From: Pegea sp. RAD2-039
Taxonomy: Eukaryota > Chordata > Thaliacea > Salpida > Salpidae
Length of the DNA: 64,000 nucleotides
Direction of reading: 5' to 3'
Assembly: GCA_034620365.1 (NCBI GenBank)
Contig: JAQGEQ010000110.1
Location: forward strand, 124,001-188,000
The notes under the pieces: generated by a model
Databases searched by the model: none
What the model saw: only the letters and a program-made list of their open reading frames with translations
What the model was told of the DNA's origin: nothing
Translations under genes and position numbers: made by a program
Shown: piece by piece, positions 44,001 to 57,700 of the stretch
How the letters are laid out: each line of letters begins with the position of its first letter
How positions within the stretch are numbered: the stretch's first letter is position 1

Positions 44001-47000
44001 GAACATAAAACCTTTCATAAGTTATTGCAAATCTTTTTATTCCAATCTATGGAGGTTGTATTGGGTTGTGAGGGTGCTGCTATGCCAGTGTACTATTGTT
44101 GCTTGTTGGTGATATAAAGGAATAAAAAAGGCCTTTTGTGAAAAGACCCTTTTAGGCTGTAAGCTCACGTACATGCAAAAGTGAAAGAACTTTCATAGAG
44201 CCAAGCAACAAAAACATACACAGGAAATAGTTTCTTCTATTTTAGCTTTGCTTTTTCGGTCATTGACAGTTTGATAAAACGTATCTCATAGCTAGGAAAA
44301 AGGATCTATTATGCAGTGCACTTCGAAATTTCATTTCTTTATATGAATGCCAACCGCAAGTTTTCGTTGCATAACGTTTAAAATTTGGAGTTTGTGAGGA
44401 ATAGAAGTTGTTGTTTCGATATATTGAGGTACGATCATTGACAAACCTTAGAAACGAAATTGATAATTATTCTCGTTTGTGAAAGTAGTAGAAAGGAATT
44501 CCAATGTGGTTTTCTCTAAATAATACTTCTCATTCACTAAAGCAAAATACAAAATATACACACCACTAGAAAATAATCACTCCAGATATATAAAACCTAA
44601 TGTGAAGCCGTATTACGACAATGATATAAAAAGTACAAAAATGCTTTTTAACAAACTGAAGAGTTTATTTGCAATTGTTAAGACGCTTCAAAATTGTTTA
44701 ACGATATTAGATGCTACCAGTGAAAAAGACTTCGACTTTGGCTTTAACGGTGGCATTGAACAAATAAAAAGAAAACGCTCACATAGACTTTGGTGGTTTG
44801 ACTGTGCTTAAGTGATTGGTTAAAGGAATGCAAGTGCTGTCGAGTGCTTCGTCTTGCTTCGTGTTGTTGTGTGTACTTGCTGCCTTTTCAATACCTCACC
44901 CCCTTTACTACCAAAATACGTCATTCAAGCTTTTTTCTCTTCCTTTTACATCATCTTATCCAAGCCTGACAACGCAATCTAAAAAACTTTTATTATTTGT
45001 CAAAGTAAAAGAAGTCTTGCATTGGAATACCTCAAATTTAGAAGCAAAGCTAAATCGATGTTGTCATACCAATTTCTTCACCATGAAAGTTGTTTGTTTC
45101 ATGTCAACTTAATTCATTTTTCTTCTGTTTGTCTGTTTGTTTGCACAGTTGTTAGAAGCAGTTGAGCGGTTCTAATTGTAAAATACCGCTATTCACCGTC
45201 ACAAGCTCCAAAACTATCGACTCTTCTCTTCAAACAATTTTGATGTCCAGTAGCAACAATAACCACACAAGAATCTTGTGAACACTCTGTGATAAGCTTT
45301 CAATTGTCAAATATCACCTCCCAATCCCTACCCTTTTGATGATGACACTAACAAGAAGAAACTTGCCGCTTTAAGTAAACATCATAGTCGAATTTACATA
45401 AGATAAGAATGAAAGTTTGCACGTCAGCCAAAGTAAAAAAGATTGCAAGTTCTACAGCTTTGTCAAGGTGCGCCTTTTCCTCTTCTGTTGACTTTCAATA
45501 TACGCCTTGCCTGTTGACATAGTGTATTGAGAGAGGCAGGCTTCTTCAACAAGCGCATACAAATTCCTTCCTATACACCCAAACCCGGCTTTTTGTCAAA
45601 GATATTTCTTATTTGCGATCCCGCCCGTTGTTTCCATCATCACTCTCGGCGCTGCTTGTGGTTTTATTGTTTGCCAGGAAGGTTGCAGGTATCAAGAAGT
45701 AAAAATGACAGTTGAAACACGCGGTATATAAACTGGCCTGGTGCCTGGTTCATTGTCAGACTCGTTCGTCGTTTCAGGCATCTCTTTGTGACTACAACTC
45801 CTTTGACATTTTATTTTAGTTTCATGTAGTGTCTTCTTCAGATGGGTCATTGTAAATCATGCCCGACTCTTCTAATGTTCCTTTATTCTACTCAAAGAGC
45901 AAGACCCACTTGTATGCTTGCTATTTTAAGGTTCTCAACAACAACCTCAAATGCTTGTAGCTCACAACTGACTGGGTTGAAATTCAAGTACACTTGAATT
46001 TGCACGAGGCCAAACCAACTTTTCTTGGCTCCTTCACTCATCTATCCTCTTCTGTTTAGTTTTTCTTTCAGACTTTTGCAATCCGTTCCAACTTGCCTTC
46101 TCTTCACTGCTGAGTTCTCACGATCTGCTAGCTGCAGAGTTCTTTGTTGTCTTACAGTCCCCAATTGAATCCAAACAAACCAAAACTTATTTCCTTTTCT
46201 TTTTCGAAGTAAGCAAGTACTTGAAGAATCAACCCATTCTAATCGTGCTCCAAAAATAACTGAGTGAAATTGGAGACAAATTGTTTGGTTGCGTTCATCA
46301 ATACAACTAACGATAAGCGGTAGTAAAGCCGTCATATACATGTTGTGTAAACAATCAAAATGTTGTTATTCTGAAGATAATTTCATTTTGACTGAGTATA
46401 AACATTAAATTAGCGATGAAAACAAGCTCATTGACTAGCTTTTAACAACAGATATTATTTGCTTTGACTCGAATAAATAATTACAAATTCGTAAATACTC
46501 GCTCCAAAAATGAACGAATTAATTTTGTTTAGTAATCTTAAGACCGATACAAGCAAGATTGAAGGTAAATATTCGTTTTGTTTGTGGTAGTATTGTTTGT
46601 TCTGCGATAGCACTAAACTATCTTTATATCTTGTATCAGTTGCAGATAGATTGACGCCAAAAAGCCGTTATTAAGACCATTGAGAAAATATAACCTAAAA
46701 TCTAATCATTTTACACAAAAGTCTCTTCTGGGAATATTCTGTTAAGATTACATTGATGTATGCTATCAGAACGAGGTTAAAGTGAATTGTTACAAATTAG
46801 AAATAGAATTCCTACTGCAAAGCGTTTAGAAACTAAAGGATGTTTGTTTTATATGTAACAAATGCATCGGATAGCAGATGTCGTTGAAGCATTCGTGCTG
46901 TTTACTCTTTACGTTTTCACCACATTCACCATTCTGTTTTAAATAAATTCATCTAAGCATTCTGCTTGCTTTTATCTTGTAGCATTAGCGTGCGGTTCTG

Positions 47001-50000
47001 TCGTATAAAACCATGTAGCCGTCAAAAGAATTCTTATCTCCATTATTGATCAACTTTTGCAAATCTTTCTTGACTCAGTCAAAGATTGCCTTATGTAAAT
47101 CTTCTGATGTTTTACAAGGCTGAAAAAGTGAAACTCATTTTTATAGTTTGTTTGATATAAACTTTTCTTATGCCTTTAATCCTTTCAGACAAGTTCATAT
47201 AATTACAGTTTGCAAAAAGTTGTCTTCAAATTGTTCAATTCGTTGTCATTTTGATTCAGTTCAAATAGTTAAAAAGTAACTTGTTTTAATTGGTTTCATA
47301 AAATCATATAATTGTTTGTTCTGTGAGACACAATAAAAAGTTTAATTATGAATCTTACGTGATGTATTTATTGCATCAAATTTGTATCAAAACGGTTCGT
47401 AAACAAAAAGTGTATTTCAAAATTATATAATTTCAATTTCAAATTCAATTTAATTATCCTATCGAAGTTTGATTCGATCAAAATAGGAGTTTCCAAAAAA
47501 TTATACCACAAAGGAGGAATAAGTAACTGCAAAAGAACTTTCTTTTAAGTAAATGACATCGACTTCAAGGAGATACTTTTTGTAAAAAAGCCAAAACAGC
47601 GGATAATTGAAGGTTTTGCTAGCAAGTTTTTCGAGCGTTATCGCAAATTCACGTGCCTAGCCACATGAAAATTGTAGCCTTTTGACTCTTGTCTTCGGCA
47701 CGCCGAAACACAACCAGCGGTTAACAGGGGGGTTGATATGAGAGATTTAAGTGAATGTACAAGAGTAGAAAAGAATGATATTACGATTGTACTACAAAAT
47801 ATGATGATAATGAAAGCAGGGCGATCTCAATGACATTATTTCAAGTATTTAAAATCTTTTTCACTTCTTTCCGTTCTTCTCACAACATGTGATCAGCGTT
47901 GTTAAACGAGATTGCAGTGTAACGATAGCAAAAACTCACTTTCCTTTGATCTTATACACTAAGCAAATGTTACGAGTTGTTATGGTGCTTCTGTACTTCG
48001 ACAGAAAACAGTATTTAGTCATTGGTTGCGTTCAGGGTGATTTTGTATGACAAAATAGAAGACAACTCACAAAGTAGGCATGCGTGAGTCGCGCTTGGCG
48101 TCAATTTACGGAAGCTAACTGAAGTTGACAGCATAAGAAATTTAAACATGCTGCTTTGTTCGCTTCTCATTTATCGAGTTTAGCTCAATATAAATTATTG
48201 ATATTTTGTTTCATTGACCAGAATTTGTGGTTATCCATCAAGAAGGGATCTATTTGCAAATTGCCATCTACCTTATGCAGATGCCTGAGCGTGTTATTTC
48301 AGATATCTTCGCCCTCAGTCTTTTTGTTTCTTTTAGCTCTTATTACAGCTTGTCACTTTCTTTTTATTGTTATTGTTATCAATGAAGAAATTTGAACATT
48401 AGATTTTCTGGACTTCTGCTAAATGCTTGTTGTGATTTACAACAAAATTTATCGGAACTCAACAAGTTAACCGGAAAATATTCAGCTGAATAATAAACAA
48501 GTTAAATTATCGCGCCTCAACTAAAACACAAAGGTCATGCAATCATAAGAAGCTTCTAAAGTTCACTTTTTTTTTATGACGTTACTAGATGTCAATGATA
48601 GAATAAATTTCTTGTGATAACCACAAAAAAATAATGAAAACTTTAAAAGATGCTAATTTAACATATAAACAAACAACATTTGACAAATTTATCGATATTT
48701 ACCCGAGTCAAAGCATTTCCAACAATACCTCAGCAAAAAAAGGACGTTATTACAGTTTGAATTATAGCTCTTCAGTTACATGCCTCTCTATTGATGACAA
48801 ATGAATAAAATAGAAGATTTGACTGAATAAACAAGCTGCATTAGGTAAGGCGATCGTTAAAAATGATATATAAACAAAGCAAGCCCATTTCTTACCTTGT
48901 TTCATCGTAATTGTAAACTCGCTTAATTTATTGCGATACTTTACTATCTCTGTAAGTTGCTTGTTGCAAGTTTTATCTTGTCCTATTCATAAATGCACCT
49001 GTACATACTTGTTTAGTGACAGCAGTGATTAATTCATCTGCGACAGTGGAAAAGGGTTGTGGTGGTAGACAACTCGATGCAAACCCTTTCTTCATGTTGT
49101 TTAAGTTATAAATATTTAGGAGCAATTGTAAACCTCTTAATCAAATAGTGAACATCTTTTTCTCTTTTTTGTTGCAACTTTCTAGAACCACTAGGCAAGT
49201 TTTATCTTGATAGCTACGTTCTGATGAACTTCGATAAGTCTTCTCGTATTAATCTTCATAAGTTTGTCAGGAGCAAACTAATCAAACTAGAACATAGAAA
49301 AAAAAGAGATAGTTGCATAGACTTTCAATTACGATTTCAAGCCACAAGCATATGGATATGTTATGTAAGTTCTTGGACACACCCGGCTTCAAGCTTTAAA
49401 AGAAAACTTTCTTTAAAACTGTTTTTGAAAAATCCAATGCATTCTGACCTTTGCACTAGTTTCACTGCATGTTTTATACTAGACGGGAGTTTGAAAAAGC
49501 TTTTTGCGGTTTCAAACGTAAGTTCGTAGTATCTCAACATCGAATGAATAACTATTCATACTTAACTGATATCTCATTTTTACAATTGGTAAAGCATTTG
49601 TTCTTTTCATTGTTTAGTTTGTTATTACCATTTCCAGGAGATAGTTGTTAGCAATAAAAATTGCATTTTTAGGGATGCTATTGATAGATTATTCATATGA
49701 TAACAGACTCTATCAGTTTTCTTTCATAAACGTCAATTGGTAAATTATGACTGGACTTTATATTGTTTACTTGTAATGTCGAAATATGCTTTTTAACTTT
49801 TTAATGAAATTTTTTCGACGACGTGTAAGTGGTTAAAAATTGTTTGCAATCTTCACAATCTATTTTGAAAAATTTAATTTTTTTCTAACTTGAAAATTTA
49901 AGACAAATAATTTTCTTGGTAAGAACGTTTTTTTTCGATAAATCCAAAAAGCAAACCCTGTATGAGCAAAAGTTAAAACCATATAATAACAACAGATGCA

Positions 50001-53000
50001 GAAAATTCTAAAGCTTGATTTAAGGTGATTTATGTCTATGAGTTGTTGCTTTTGTTTCAAACCTTAAGCACCAATCTTTGCCATTTGAAGAAAAGTAGTA
50101 AGAAGTTTTCAAAATTTGATGTCTCTTTTACTACCTTCGTTTCCAAGTTTATTTTATGTTCGAACAAAATTTCTTTTGATTGCTTTTTCTGATAAAGTTA
50201 TTAATCGATATTATATTTCAAGCTCTATTATTAGCTATCAGTTATTTCTTAAAGGTCTCTAAAAGAAAACTTTAAAAAAATTGACCCTGATTTAGTATTC
50301 AAACATAAATGACAAGCAGCAAGATATTTGTCTCACACTGCTACATTTTTATTTAGCAAAACTTGTATAATTGAGATAATTTCTTTCGATAATAAAACTT
50401 AAAAACGATTCAACAACTTTTAAAATCATTTTACTCAAAGCCAAAAGTTCACAAGAACATGAAAGTTGTTCAAGTGCACGACTTCATACATTTAACCATT
50501 TATTTGAGCTGAATCATCTATTTTCTGCTAAACTAGGTAAATTTGTTCAACTTTAATCATGTAACTTTTCATTTTATGGCAGCTACAATTTGTATTTTTA
50601 TTTCATTCAAAAAAACAAGTTAGAGGAAAAAGCTGTGAGTCGCTTTGGTTATTCATGCTAAAGTTGACTATAATAGAACATTTCGTCACGCAAAATAACT
50701 GTAAATAAAATAGAAAAGTGATAGCAATAAAAAGGGTCTAGATGCATGTGAGATATGAATGATGTCATCAACCGCAGCAGTCATTGAAATATCAGTGAAG
50801 TTGTTAAGATCACACATTAAAAATTCTTTTTGAATTACATTTGACTTCAAAAACGGCTCTTTTATCTACGCTTTTATCCAGCAGTTCAACTGCAGTTTCT
50901 CATGTTGTTTTTACTTTTTATTTTTGAGTTGCGTTTGATAGTAACGGAAATACACTTTTCTTGTCACTCATCTTAATTTCGAACTCCAATATCCATTTCT
51001 TTTCATCTTGAAACTAATTTTCTCTTTGTACATAACTTCGACTTGTACTTGTTTACAACCGTTTCCACTTGCTTTTTGAAGAGCTCCAAGTAATAGAAGA
51101 AACTAGATAAATCTGTGAATAAATTCTGAATGTCTCTTTATCTAGCTCAGAAAAGAAAAAATTAGGAGGAGGTTGTATAGAAGTAAAGATTCTTTTGTTG
51201 ATTGGAGGAGAGGTAGAGTAAAGGAATACAACAGTCGTTTGGCAACAAATGCACAAAAGAGTAACAAAACAAAAGATGCTAGGACAAGATGAGCATTTAA
51301 CATCGAGTATTGTAATGCTTACAACAACTAAAGGTTGCTGGTAGCAACAAGCACTTTGCTTGCTGTTTTGTTGCTAGTTTATACTCGTCAATTTGTCTTT
51401 TTTTTTCTCTATGTTGACTTTTTGCTTTCTTTTCATCTGGTGTTACTGCTTTATTATAAGACACAAAAGCTGCAGGTTATTTATGTTCCTACTTGATGCC
51501 AGTATCATCCACGCATACATCTGCTGTTCATAGTGCTGTTGTAACATTTTCACTTCATTATCCGGATGTAACTAGACCTTGTCAACAACCCTTAACTGCT
51601 TTGTCGAATACTCCTTCAACGTTTTTATTCTCTTTTTCTACAAATGTTCAGTTTTAGTTCTTATCATCTAACTTCTCCTTTGTGTATGGAGCTTATTAAC
51701 TTTGCTAGAAATATTTTCAACTTCAGTTTTTATTATTAACTAAAATTGCAAACACTCTTTTAAATATTCACAGGAATTTATTCATTTCAAAAGCAATTGT
51801 ATTCTATTTTCATAAATCGTTAGCGAACTTCACCAAATACTCAAATCTGAGGCTTGTCACGTAATCTGACAAAATGAGATAAAATCATTTGTGTCTTCTA
51901 ACAGCTTGTAATAGATCGCCAATCAGATGAATTTCTTAAAGAATATGATTAATTAAAGATTATTTATGATATTTACTTTGATAAACTTTTAAAAACAAAT
52001 TGTTTCTCAGCTTTTTGTAAGATAAAAATGTAATAAATATAAAATTGATTAATTTGTTCTTAAAGTCAAAATAAGTTAACATATAATTCATTTTTTATTA
52101 CTTACCTTTAAATGTATTTTGCAGTAAAGAACATTTTCAGATATAAGTTAAATAGTACACTTCACGTAGGGTTTTATGTTTGAATCTATATAGTTTAATA
52201 TTTTATCTTAATCATTGAAATAACCTTATTTTGATTTATACATATGTGAGAATATAAATTTATCAGTAATTTCAAACACCTATTCATTATACTTCTTATC
52301 TATTGCAAATGATATGAAATCGATAAGAACAAGAAATGTTATATGATAAATCACTTTATGTGATAAATCACTGTTTATTTGACAACAAAAATTGTTTATT
52401 TGTACTTCCAATTTTAAAATATAAAAATGTCAAATGAAGCTAATATCTTGTTTTTATTTACAGCAAAATGTTTGTTTAAAGTATTTCTGTCATTCAATTT
52501 ATCATACAAAGTCTACAACTTATGTTACTAGTTTATTGTCTTCAGATTAAATAATTTTTTTTTGCTTTTTCCAGGTCAGTCTCCGCTCTCATCCTTTCAT
52601 CACTACTACCCTCCCAGAGCAAGTTACTCCACCAAAACAGCTCCAATCAAGTCATCCAGCAACTCTCTTGGTAATCTGGCTCCCCAAGATATTCAGATGT
52701 CTTCAATTTTAGGTCTTGCGGATTCTCAGTCTGAAGCTCAAACCCAAAAAAGTTTGTTGAATATTTTCAATCATCATATTATAATATCTTTCCAAATGAT
52801 CTACAAATTTACTTTATCGACTTTTAAAAGAAGTTTTCATGATCCAAAACAAACCAACTTAAAATTTGAATACATTTTGGTTTTAACTTTTAGCCTTTAA
52901 AACATTTGGAACTTCCGGTCATCGCTTGGTTCCGCATAATTAAAACGTTTTAGAAGCTCTAAGTCTTCTTTCGAACAAAGCTTTTCGTAAAAGTAGCCAA

Positions 53001-54747
53001 AAAATCCCTTTTAAGTAGCAACCATTGATTGAAAATATTGAATAATAAACTAAATTTTAAGCGAAACTAAAACTCGCTGACTTAAAAATCAGCTGATATT
53101 CATCCAAAAACATTTTGTTCTTTAGAAGAAATGGCCAATGAATTTGCAAACAACGTTTTGAACTTTCAATCGTTCAATGACACCTATGACTTAATAAGAC
53201 GATTTACCGACAACCCCAGTTATCCTTCCAAACCAGCTGCAAACAGACCATGGGTTCAAATGAACAATTCTCAGGGCTTTCCCATCATTGATGGCCCAGG
53301 TAAAGGAACAAGCTCCCAGCCCTTACATAGAGAAGTTGAGTTACCTCAAGTAGTAAGTTCTATGTTCTTATTGAAATTGAAAAGATTTTCATTTAAGGAT
53401 ATTACTAAAAGCTTTTAATAACTTCTTATCTAAGATTACATTTATATTTTTTATATTCTTATAAATATTTTGAATTAATGTTTATTAAATAAATGATTAG
53501 ATCAATCCAAACTTCTTTGTTTACGAATGTTTACTTCTTTTGTATACTTTTTAATATTATTTGTATATTCATAAAATAGCCCGCCAGTGGAGTATATTCA
53601 GCAGTCAGAAAGCGAACTCTTAACTCGACCAAGCCAAAGCCTTTCCAATGTCAAATCTGCAGATCCAAGTTTACCAGGTAACAATTTGATTAAATCAAAC
53701 TTTACTGTAAATGTTGCTATTTTCTTTTACTTTATCACCTACTTTTTTAGGTATCATAACCTAAAGCAACATGTGAAGCTTCACAGCGGTGTTAAGCCAT
53801 ACAGTTGCAAAATTTGCAACAAGTCGTTTACAAGAAACTATACTTTGAAGCTTCATAATAAGAAGGTAAGAACTTTGTACAATATTTCAATAATACATTT
53901 TTGTTATCTTTAATAGAGCTGGAAAGTTCAGCTGATTAGATACATTTAAATAGACTATTTACCATTCTTTTATAAATAAGCTGCTTGAATGTTTTCAACA
54001 TAATATATTTGTTTATTAAACAAATACCTTTCTTTGAAATGTTTACGAAGTTTTGATATACAGTTTAGACACAGCGACTTTTATAAAACTATGTTTTTCT
54101 AAGTTTGTAAAAGTTGTTTGAAATTTATACATCTAATTAATTGAAATACTTTAAAGTTTGCTCTTAAAGTCTATTAAATGAGAGATAATTAATAAATATG
54201 ATTTACAGCATGCTGAATCTGCTACTTTATTACGATGTGATGTGTGTCAAAAGTTTTTTCAAGATCAAAATTCTTTTCAGCAACATATTGAGAGCAGCCA
54301 TCATTTACAGAAATCTGATGAAAACGGTAAGCTGATACTTGCTTCAACCACAACTGAAGTATACAAAGTGATAAACCGTTTGCAGTTAAGCAAATGCGCA
54401 TGTTTAATCAAATCAAGTTAGAGATGGCCGGTGATGATGAAGGCTTGAAGTACAAGCCGAGTAGAAAAGTGCGGTACGGATTAGATTCTCCTGGAGGAAG
54501 TAGTGGAGACGGGATGATGAATGGTTCATCTCCCGAAGAAGTTTTGGGATATCAAGCAGAAGAGATGGAAGAACCTACAGACCTTTCAATATCTAAAGGT
54601 AAAAATATTTTTAATTCTAAATAAACTCGTTACTAACTGATCACAACTTTTTTAGAAAGTAACGAAAGTTCGGTGAAAACTGAAGATAAGAAGGACCCGT
54701 CTGCAGACAACCCGGGTTCTTTGAATACTTCAGTCTCTAATCAATAA
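41098..54747 (+). CDS. BTB/POZ protein with three C2H2 zinc fingers
   Basis: Twelve coding exons: 41098-41229, 41287-41487, 41544-41659, 41816-41991, 42285-42704, 52575-52751, 53129-53352, 53580-53677, 53751-53865, 54209-54326, 54386-54598 and 54656-54747 (TAA). They total 2082 nt, 693 aa, all phases closing. Residues about 20-125 form a BTB domain: CDIKIVTNGSVFDAHAMVIS, then LEYIYTGKLFISSENVYEVF. Residues 150-480 are Ser/Asn/Gln-rich linker with a basic stretch (KRSRNDDEASKRKQR) likely to be nuclear localisation. Three C2H2 fingers follow at about 504-586 (FQCQIC...HVKLH, YSCKIC...HNKKH, LRCDVC...HIESSHH), the first two joined by a SGVKPY linker. PTDLS near residue 658 fits the PxDLS CtBP-binding motif. 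Together this suggests a ZBTB-type sequence-specific repressor. I cannot name the vertebrate counterpart. Intron 5 is 9.9 kb. A TGACGTCA is exonic at 42508 (DDVI). Confidence 0.93.
42705..52574 (+). other. 9.9-kb intron 5 of the BTB zinc-finger gene
   Basis: No further exon of the host gene was found and none is needed for frame. Contents seen: a tRNA-like ATAGCTCAGTAGGGATAGA near 42801-42820; an 94-codon open frame at about 44828-45112 with a signal-peptide-like start; a TATA/initiator-like pair near 45724-45758; the rest is AT-rich. Open frames at 45527, 46042 (minus), 48156, 49224 and elsewhere lack recognisable domains. Confidence 0.6.
45722..45762 (+). promoter_or_regulatory. Possible internal promoter (TATA plus initiator) in the BTB gene intron
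   Basis: GGTATATAAAC near 45724 is followed about 30 bp later by TCAGACTC, a spacing typical of TATA-initiator core promoters. It could be an alternative promoter giving a BTB-less zinc-finger isoform, or part of a transposable element. Motif evidence only. Confidence 0.3.
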
Positions 54748-57700
54748 CTCTTCTTATTTATAAACTCTTTGTACAGTTTCCTGAGGCTGTGACATTGACG
54801 ATGTTTCCAACTTCTTCTCTTCATTTTCTTCTTTCTATTCATTGCTGTGTAATAAGCTGAAAGCATCAGTTGCTGAAACTTTTCTGTGATAAGAATAGTT
54901 TCAATCAACGTTCTAATCTAGAAGAAGTTTCTTCAACCATTCCAACGTCATCATATTTTTCTAATCTATGAATTTCGTCTTCTTAACTTCATATAAAACT
55001 TTCCATTGAAAAAGACCAACTTTTGATTAGTACAACATTCACGCCGGAACTCACACTCGCTGTACTCATGCTTGATTCGTACTATGACGCTCACCACTTA
55101 TTTGTGATTTGCCGTAAGTTGCCATAATCATCACCGAAAAGGCTGACGTAGGTCTATGACGTAGTGGTGTCTGTATGACGTCATCCACGTGCGTTCAGCA
55201 GATCACAAATGATGTCGATCATTTTCGGCATCCACTGTAAGCCCCTTTTCTTGGTAAACTGTGAAGGAAAGAACTTTTCACAGAAGCAAAGCTCATATAA
55301 GTGACGTCACCATTGATTGATGACGTAGCGACAACGTGAAGCAGCTCTAACTACTTTTCTTGCACCCAGAGAATTTCTTGTTCCTCTTTTGAAACTTTTT
55401 TATGCCTTCTTGTGAGTAGCTAACCCGTGTCAGGTACATGAAGCCGTTCCTTACGCCTTTTTCTACCTGTCTTTTTTGTCAGTGGTGCTTAGTGCCTCTA
55501 TTTCTTTTGATGAGGAATGCTAAATTCAACCAAAGGTCATTTTCAGCTTTGTGAACTTTTTTAAATCTCAATTCTTTGCCTTTTTTAATGAGATTTGCTG
55601 AGTGCCTTTTTTCAGGATGACTCCATTCATATTTCTTTATGTTTTGCAGTTGTGTTAACAAAACTAAAACCAGCAATTATGCCTTTGCTTGATAACTACA
55701 ATATTTGCAGATGTAAAACGGATACAGACTTTCAAATCATCATTATTAGTTGTGAACTTTAACTTTTGCTTATGGTACTGTCTACAAAAGGTACATTTGC
55801 ACATATCAGCCCTAGATCTGCCAATTTTTGCAGTTTTATAAGATAATTGATTGATTATTACTAGCAAAAGAAAATTTCTTTTTCTTTGACCAGCGGTTCG
55901 ACTCTTTCATTAAATCTTACATTTAATTGGATATTTTTTTAACTTTCCAATTTTTGGTTGAAAAATCGTATTTCAAACAGACTTATGATATTTTAGATAA
56001 TATTAAAACAAACGCTTAAAAATCTTTTTGAAACTCTACCAGAATTTCAAGAACAAAACAAATAAATTGTGACATTTTTAAATGTTGCAAGTGCTGTAAT
56101 CCAATTAAAAATTTCAAGTAGACTTATTGTAATTGAAAGATGATAAACAATTTGTCAAAGTTTTATGGCGTAATTATCTTCATAAGACACTGGACTGTGT
56201 TTGTCCACTTTATTCTTTGAAATGAAACTTTCTAGTTTTCTGTTCTTTCTGCCTTTCTTCGAAATTTTGTTGATGTTCGATCTGATGGAGTTAAGTCTCA
56301 TCGTTTCATTAAATGTGGTAGACCTGACCAAATTGTTATTGCTGATCTTCACAATTCAGACAGACTTATAGTGATAAGCAAAAAGTTGTTAGTTCTCATC
56401 TAATTATAAGAGTATCATTGCAGATAAAATTAGTTTAGATAAAATTGATTCTAGCTATATATGTTTGACTAAGTCATCTAACTCTTATCTTCCAGATAAC
56501 TTTTTTGAATGTGTTTACTTTCAAAAACTCCGTTAAAATGATTTTAGGTTTCTGCTTCAATTTTAGGCTCCTCAAAATCAACAATTTATATTCAATAATC
56601 GATATTCACGTTAAAAATGTCAAGATTGACAAATATAGCCAGACTCTTATAGATTGTTTGATTTTTTAAATAGTAACATGATACTTCTATTGATATCCAG
56701 TTTCAATGATAATTTACAAGCACCTACGCTGGAGTATCAGCTGATTCTTAAAGTGATAACTTCACGATCACGATCTGTTCCTACAATACTAGACTTATCA
56801 GTGATAAACATTTCGAAATGATATAATAAAATATATTTTGAAAGCTACATATATCTTTGAGTGACAAGATATTAATTTTCATAATAAGATTTATAATCAG
56901 TATTTGCAGCTGTATTTTCCAGTTACAACAACATGATTTTACATTAAACTTCCACTTTTATATTCTAACAGTAATCAATAAAAATAAATCACTAACGATA
57001 AAGCTTTAATCAATCATAAGTTTTAACAGACGTTTATAAATAACTGGAAAAATTGAACGAAGCTGAAAAACAAGCATTTTGCCAACAATTTCTTCCTCAG
57101 CTTCAAGCATATTTTCAAAGAGAAAGGCTTTTGGTTTTGGTGGAACCTTCTGACATAAATATTGATCGTTTTTATAAACTTTGATACTTATTTCAATGTA
57201 AAAAAAGGATCTTCAAACCATTTTTATCTACAAACTGTCATTCTTATATAGGTCAATTAGGTTGGTCGTTTATGTTTTACTAAATCGATGTATTTTCTTA
57301 ATTTGACATTTTCTGGTTTACAACAATTGCCTGGAGGCCTTCTAAGCGTTTCAAAATCGTTAGTGAAGGAAGTAAAATAATTATATCAAATTGAACAGAG
57401 ATAAATATTTACGAAATATTCTAATGTTCTAACATAAACAAGTTCTGTTATCTATAATCTTCAATATGTACCGATTAAAAAAGACTTTTAAGTTACTTCT
57501 CTACTCATTAATACAATGATTATGTAAAAACTTAAAATTTATTTGCTACAGTTATTATGTTTTGGCTTCATACCGATATTTTCGTAGTTAATTTAATTAA
57601 AGTTTCCTAAGATCTTTAAAACCTTGGGTAAATTTTTGATACTAAATGTTTATTAAGAGTTTGACTTCTTTTTTTCACAAATGATGATTAATAATTAATT

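Noticed and set aside
46042..46341. Minus-strand 99-codon frame in the BTB gene intron
   Set aside because: No domain, no signals around it, and length is within chance for an intron of this size.
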